This document shows, piece by piece, positions 61,014 through 64,000 of a DNA stretch of 64,000 nt. The stretch is from NCBI RefSeq assembly GCF_024267675.1, contig NZ_JALDYX010000020.1:1-64000 (forward strand), given 5' to 3'. The DNA is from Marinobacterium sedimentorum (GTDB taxonomy: Bacteria; Pseudomonadota; Gammaproteobacteria; Pseudomonadales; Balneatricaceae). Position numbers and translations under genes: made by a program. Every line of letters starts with the position of its first letter. The first letter of the stretch is position 1. Under the pieces are notes generated by a model, which saw nothing but the letters and a program-made list of their open reading frames with translations, was not told the origin of the DNA and did not search any database.

Positions 61014-63314
61014 TCAGGATTGTTCGCCAACTTTCTGCTGGATGCGGATGATGACGAACTCGGCGGGTTTTAACGGTGCAAAGCCGACCTGCACTATGAC
61101 CTGCCCGCGGTCGATATCACCCTGGGTCATGGTGTCGCCGAGTTTGCAGCGAACGAAATAGGCCTGGTCGGAGGTGGCACCCTGAAAAGCGCCGGCGCGG
61201 AAGAGGCCGTTCATGAACGAGCCGATATTGCCCCGCAACGAACCCCAGAGCGGTTCGTCGTTGGGCTCGAACACCGCCCACTGGATACCGTTGTAGATGC
61301 TCTGCTCGATAAAGATTGCGGTACGGCGTACGGGTACATAGCGCCATTCCGGCGAGGCTTTGGTTGCCAGGGTGCGGCTGCCCCAGATCACCGAGCTGTA
61401 TCCCGGCAGGCGTCGAATGACATTGACCCCCAACGGGTTGAGCTGATCCTGCTCCAGGTCTTCGGCGGCAAACTGGAGTGCGGCAACACCGTTCAATTGC
61501 GTCTCGACACCGGCGGGGGCTTTCCATACTCCGCGACGGGCATCGGTGCGCGCCCACTGACCGGCCGCCAGGGGCGACGGCGCAATAGCCACGGTTTTGG
61601 GCGCGGTGGGATTGCGGTCGGCGTCATAGGCCGGGTTCGCCACGCTGACCCAGGGATAGTAGAAGACGGTGTAGGTGGAGGTCGGCAGACCCAGCGACTT
61701 GACCGTGGTGGCCTGGTCCAGCTCCAGCCCCGCTGGTGGATCCACTATCAGCATGCGATTGCGCATGGTTTCGCAGTGGGCCAGCGTTTGCGTGATGATC
61801 GGGTTGGTGCCGCTCGCAGGCCAGGGGTTGCCCGGCAGCACGATAATGCTGACGTCCCTTATCTTGCGCAGGCTGTTGGCATAGAAGGCGCCGTATTCCG
61901 CTGCACTGGGGGCGTTGGCGACGCCGCCGGTCAATGGCACGCCCTGATCCAGCAATCCGAGGTTCTCTATGGGGGTCACGTTGCCGGTGCCCAGTTCCCG
62001 CTGGCGCCCGAGTCTGGCGACGGGGTTGTCGGCGGCATTCATGCCGAGGATATCGGCGAGGGCGCCGTCGGTCACCTGAATCCTCGATACCCGCACCGCT
62101 GACGAGCCCGATGTGAAGCTGAACCGGGTTGTACCGGCGTTATAGCCCGCGGAAAAGGCGGCCAGCGATTCATGGCCATTGGCCTGTGCCCGCACCGCGT
62201 TTTGAATGGCCAGAGCGATAGCGGCCCCTGAGGCATCGTTGTTAGCGGTCAGGTTAAGGGCGGCGGTATCCAGCGACAGGGTGACGTCATGGCCGTCGAC
62301 ACTGAGCGTCAGGTCGGCCAGGCCCAGAGCGGCAACGCTGGTTGCGAAAGGCAGGTCAGCAGGGGCGACGACGGCCCCGGTGATGCTGGCGCTATCCTCG
62401 GGTGTCAGGCGCAGCAGTTCGGCAAGCCCACCGCCGAAGACCTCTACCGAGGCCAGGCTGTCGTCCTCGGCGGCGGTAAGGGTGAAACGGTCCATGGCGT
62501 CACTCCAGCTTGCGCTGAAGGTCTGGTAAGCGTCCTGCGGGCCCAGGGCCTGGACAGCGCCCTCGATAGCGCTGGCGACATCGTCAGGATCGTCACCGGG
62601 GGACACGGTCACCGAGATCTGCTCGGTCTGGAGCCCGTTGATGGCCAGGTTCATCAGCATCGGATTGCCGCTAGCAGCGGCAAAGGGATTCGGATCCGGC
62701 AGTGCACCGCCTGTCAGAGTGGCCGCCTGGTAATTGGCTTCCACCGCAGATCCCAGCGCAAGAGCGAGGAGATTGGATGCGCTGTTGACCCGTGTCAGGG
62801 CGTAGTCAGGCGAATCGGCGTTCATCGAAAGACTGCTGAAGCCTTCGTCCACCACCAGTTCGCCGTCCTCGCGATGTCCTGCCACCAGGTCGAACAGCTC
62901 GGCATCCGCATCCGGTTTGATAATCTGCACGAAGATGTCATTGCCCCAGTCGCCGACATTTTTGGCACTGATGACCAGTCCGCCATTGGCGAGTGAGGCG
63001 CCGCCAGCGGCACCTTGGCCATTGATACCGGCAGTGGCAGCCGCGGATCCTTCACCTGCCAGGCGGCAGACAAAAGCGGCTCCGCCGCCGTTGAGGTAGA
63101 AGGCCTGTACCGCCAGCCCCATGCTGTCATCGGCGCCGGTGATACCGCCGAAGTCGCGTACATAGTCGTCAAACTTGCCTATTAAAGTGGCGCCGGAGGG
63201 GCCACGCGAACAGGCCCCGACGAAGGCGGTGACAGACGTCGAAACGCCTTCAATGGGTCTTGCCCCACTGGGAATTTCTTCGATATAGACACCGGGATGT
63301 AGATAGCTTGCCAT
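61014..63314 (-). CDS. Contractile sheath protein with large insertion
   Basis: 766 residues, first gene of the eCIS unit. The N-terminus (YLHPGVYIEEIPSGARPIEGVSTSVTAFVGACSRGP) and the C-terminal ~250 residues (LPGNPWPASGTNPIITQTLAHCETMRNRMLIVDPP; IFIEQSIYNGIQWAVFEPN; GFAPLKPAEFVIIRIQQ) are a standard sheath. Between them, residues ~200-430 hold two related domains (an AxxIxxAV helix, a SAxYxxxTxRFxxT strand and a final LxxLLxL/ILGM segment) not found in short Afp/PVC sheaths. They should point outward. The start follows AGGAG; an upstream extension to 63368 is unlikely. Confidence 0.94.
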   Translation of the reverse strand: MASYLHPGVYIEEIPSGARPIEGVSTSVTAFVGACSRGPSGATLIGKFDDYVRDFGGITGADDSMGLAVQAFYLNGGGAAFVCRLAGEGSAAATAGINGQGAAGGASLANGGLVISAKNVGDWGNDIFVQIIKPDADAELFDLVAGHREDGELVVDEGFSSLSMNADSPDYALTRVNSASNLLALALGSAVEANYQAATLTGGALPDPNPFAAASGNPMLMNLAINGLQTEQISVTVSPGDDPDDVASAIEGAVQALGPQDAYQTFSASWSDAMDRFTLTAAEDDSLASVEVFGGGLAELLRLTPEDSASITGAVVAPADLPFATSVAALGLADLTLSVDGHDVTLSLDTAALNLTANNDASGAAIALAIQNAVRAQANGHESLAAFSAGYNAGTTRFSFTSGSSAVRVSRIQVTDGALADILGMNAADNPVARLGRQRELGTGNVTPIENLGLLDQGVPLTGGVANAPSAAEYGAFYANSLRKIRDVSIIVLPGNPWPASGTNPIITQTLAHCETMRNRMLIVDPPAGLELDQATTVKSLGLPTSTYTVFYYPWVSVANPAYDADRNPTAPKTVAIAPSPLAAGQWARTDARRGVWKAPAGVETQLNGVAALQFAAEDLEQDQLNPLGVNVIRRLPGYSSVIWGSRTLATKASPEWRYVPVRRTAIFIEQSIYNGIQWAVFEPNDEPLWGSLRGNIGSFMNGLFRAGAFQGATSDQAYFVRCKLGDTMTQGDIDRGQVIVQVGFAPLKPAEFVIIRIQQKVGEQS

Positions 63315-64000
63315 GCTCAGACTCCTGAATGTGAAGTCCAGGTGAAGTCGGCAAGCGAGCGGGTACAAGACCGCGGGGCTTCCCAGTTTCCCCTGAATTC
63401 TTAATCCCTTACTGCAACGAGTGGGCGGGTTTCTAACGCTTGTATTAACGTAGTTCAGGTCATTCCGGCGCCAAGATGAGAATATTGCACGGTGTTTTCA
63501 AAAGCGTGTGAATAGGTTTTGATATGGTTCACAGCTGGGTGCAAACCGAACGGTTGTTGGCGTTTAACTCTAAAAAGCTGTTGTTAGCTGGAGTCAGTGG
63601 GCGTTCTGCTTGTCGCGCTATGGCTACATATTTCTGATATTAAATTTATTTATCAGGCGGTCGTTATTGGCCTGGCTATAGCTATATTAGCGGTCGTATT
63701 GTCAGGATTTGGAGCGGCACAGCGGTGTTGCTTCCACCTTAGTGTGGCGGCGCCGGCAATGGCCGACAAAGATTACAAACCGGTTTTCTGACGGCTATGA
63801 GAATAACGCTCCTGCTATCGGGCGTTGTACTGAGACTTGCCGTGGGAAGAGGCCTTCACTCTGTGCGTTCTACGGGGAAAATTTCCTGTTGGGAGCTGGT
63901 CACTCATGCTGCCGGTCATTATTCTGGGGCTATTTGCGGCGGTACTGTAACGGTGACTGAAGTCTCAGGTCGGCCTTGTATGCAAAGCCTCGTGGCTGAA
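63315..64000. other. Region upstream of the eCIS unit, no supportable gene
   Basis: About 690 bases, AT-richer than the eCIS genes. It should carry the eCIS promoter, but I see no convincing -35/-10 pair. A plus-strand frame from GTG 63597 would give a 64-residue hydrophobic peptide (LLVALWLHISDIKFIYQAVV) without ribosome site or family support. No hairpin, tRNA or attachment-like repeat was recognised. Confidence 0.5.

Noticed and set aside
37834..63314. Interpretation of the tail-like cluster as a prophage or R-type pyocin
   Set aside because: There are no head, packaging, integrase or lysis genes, while the AAA+ ATPase, Pvc16-type cap, CIS_tube and DUF4157 protein are eCIS hallmarks.
37834..63314. 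Interpretation as a type VI secretion system
   Set aside because: No TssJ/TssL/TssM membrane complex, ClpV or TssB/TssC pair is present; the sheath is a single phage-type chain.
63597..63791. Hydrophobic 64-codon frame upstream of the eCIS unit
   Set aside because: GTG start without ribosome site, no family features, in an AT-rich region that more likely holds the promoter.

Overview
The window looks like chromosomal DNA of a GC-rich marine-type gammaproteobacterium, possibly of the Oceanospirillales. The grounds are proteobacterial gene families such as UPF0231/YacL, a CPXCG-motif protein and VC2487-like glycosyltransferase, a TPP-riboswitch thiamine operon, a TRAP transporter and a giant type I-secreted adhesin. 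No rRNA, tRNA, insertion sequence or CRISPR array was recognised.

Layout. 1-3.8 kb: the 3' end of a giant repetitive adhesin with a type I secretion signal. 3.8-13 kb: phenylalanine hydroxylase and pterin dehydratase with a divergent Lrp-type regulator; a MocR regulator divergent from an EamA exporter; mutM; a lipase-like hydrolase; a PAP2 phosphatase; a glycosyltransferase-like protein; 3-hydroxybutyrate dehydrogenase. 13.2-20.2 kb: a TPP riboswitch followed by thiD, a three-gene HMP/thiamine-precursor ABC importer, two TenA-family genes and thiC, closed by a strong terminator. 20.3-21.5 kb: an unassigned multi-pass membrane protein. 21.7-29.8 kb: a catabolic locus with an RpiR regulator and RidA on one strand, and a TRAP transporter, M81 MlrC-like hydrolase, D-threonine aldolase/D-serine dehydratase-like PLP enzyme and PfkB kinase on the other. 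29.8-37.8 kb: small periplasmic and housekeeping genes, a two-component system and the remnant of a PQQ sugar dehydrogenase.

37.8-63.3 kb, all on the minus strand, is one tightly packed unit of 18 genes encoding an extracellular contractile injection system (eCIS, the Afp/PVC-like phage-tail-derived nanomachine). In transcription order it has sheath, tube, a zinc-motif baseplate/assembly protein, a disordered protein, a Pvc16-like cap protein, an AAA+ ATPase, a small protein, a CIS tube/LysM pair, a gpD hub, a gpV spike, gp25, two baseplate J-type proteins, tail protein I, a 1462-residue DUF6519-type protein, a protein with a metallopeptidase-like HEAAH motif, and a 1170-residue protein with a DUF4157 domain and an HNH-like motif. 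Nearly every junction is a 1-4 base overlap. The last two genes are the best candidates for cargo or effectors. I could not identify a PAAR tip or a conventional large tape-measure gene.

This eCIS locus and the TRAP/M81/PLP/PfkB locus are the two parts most likely to hold undescribed biology. All functions are inferred from recognised motifs, lengths and gene order; no database search was run.
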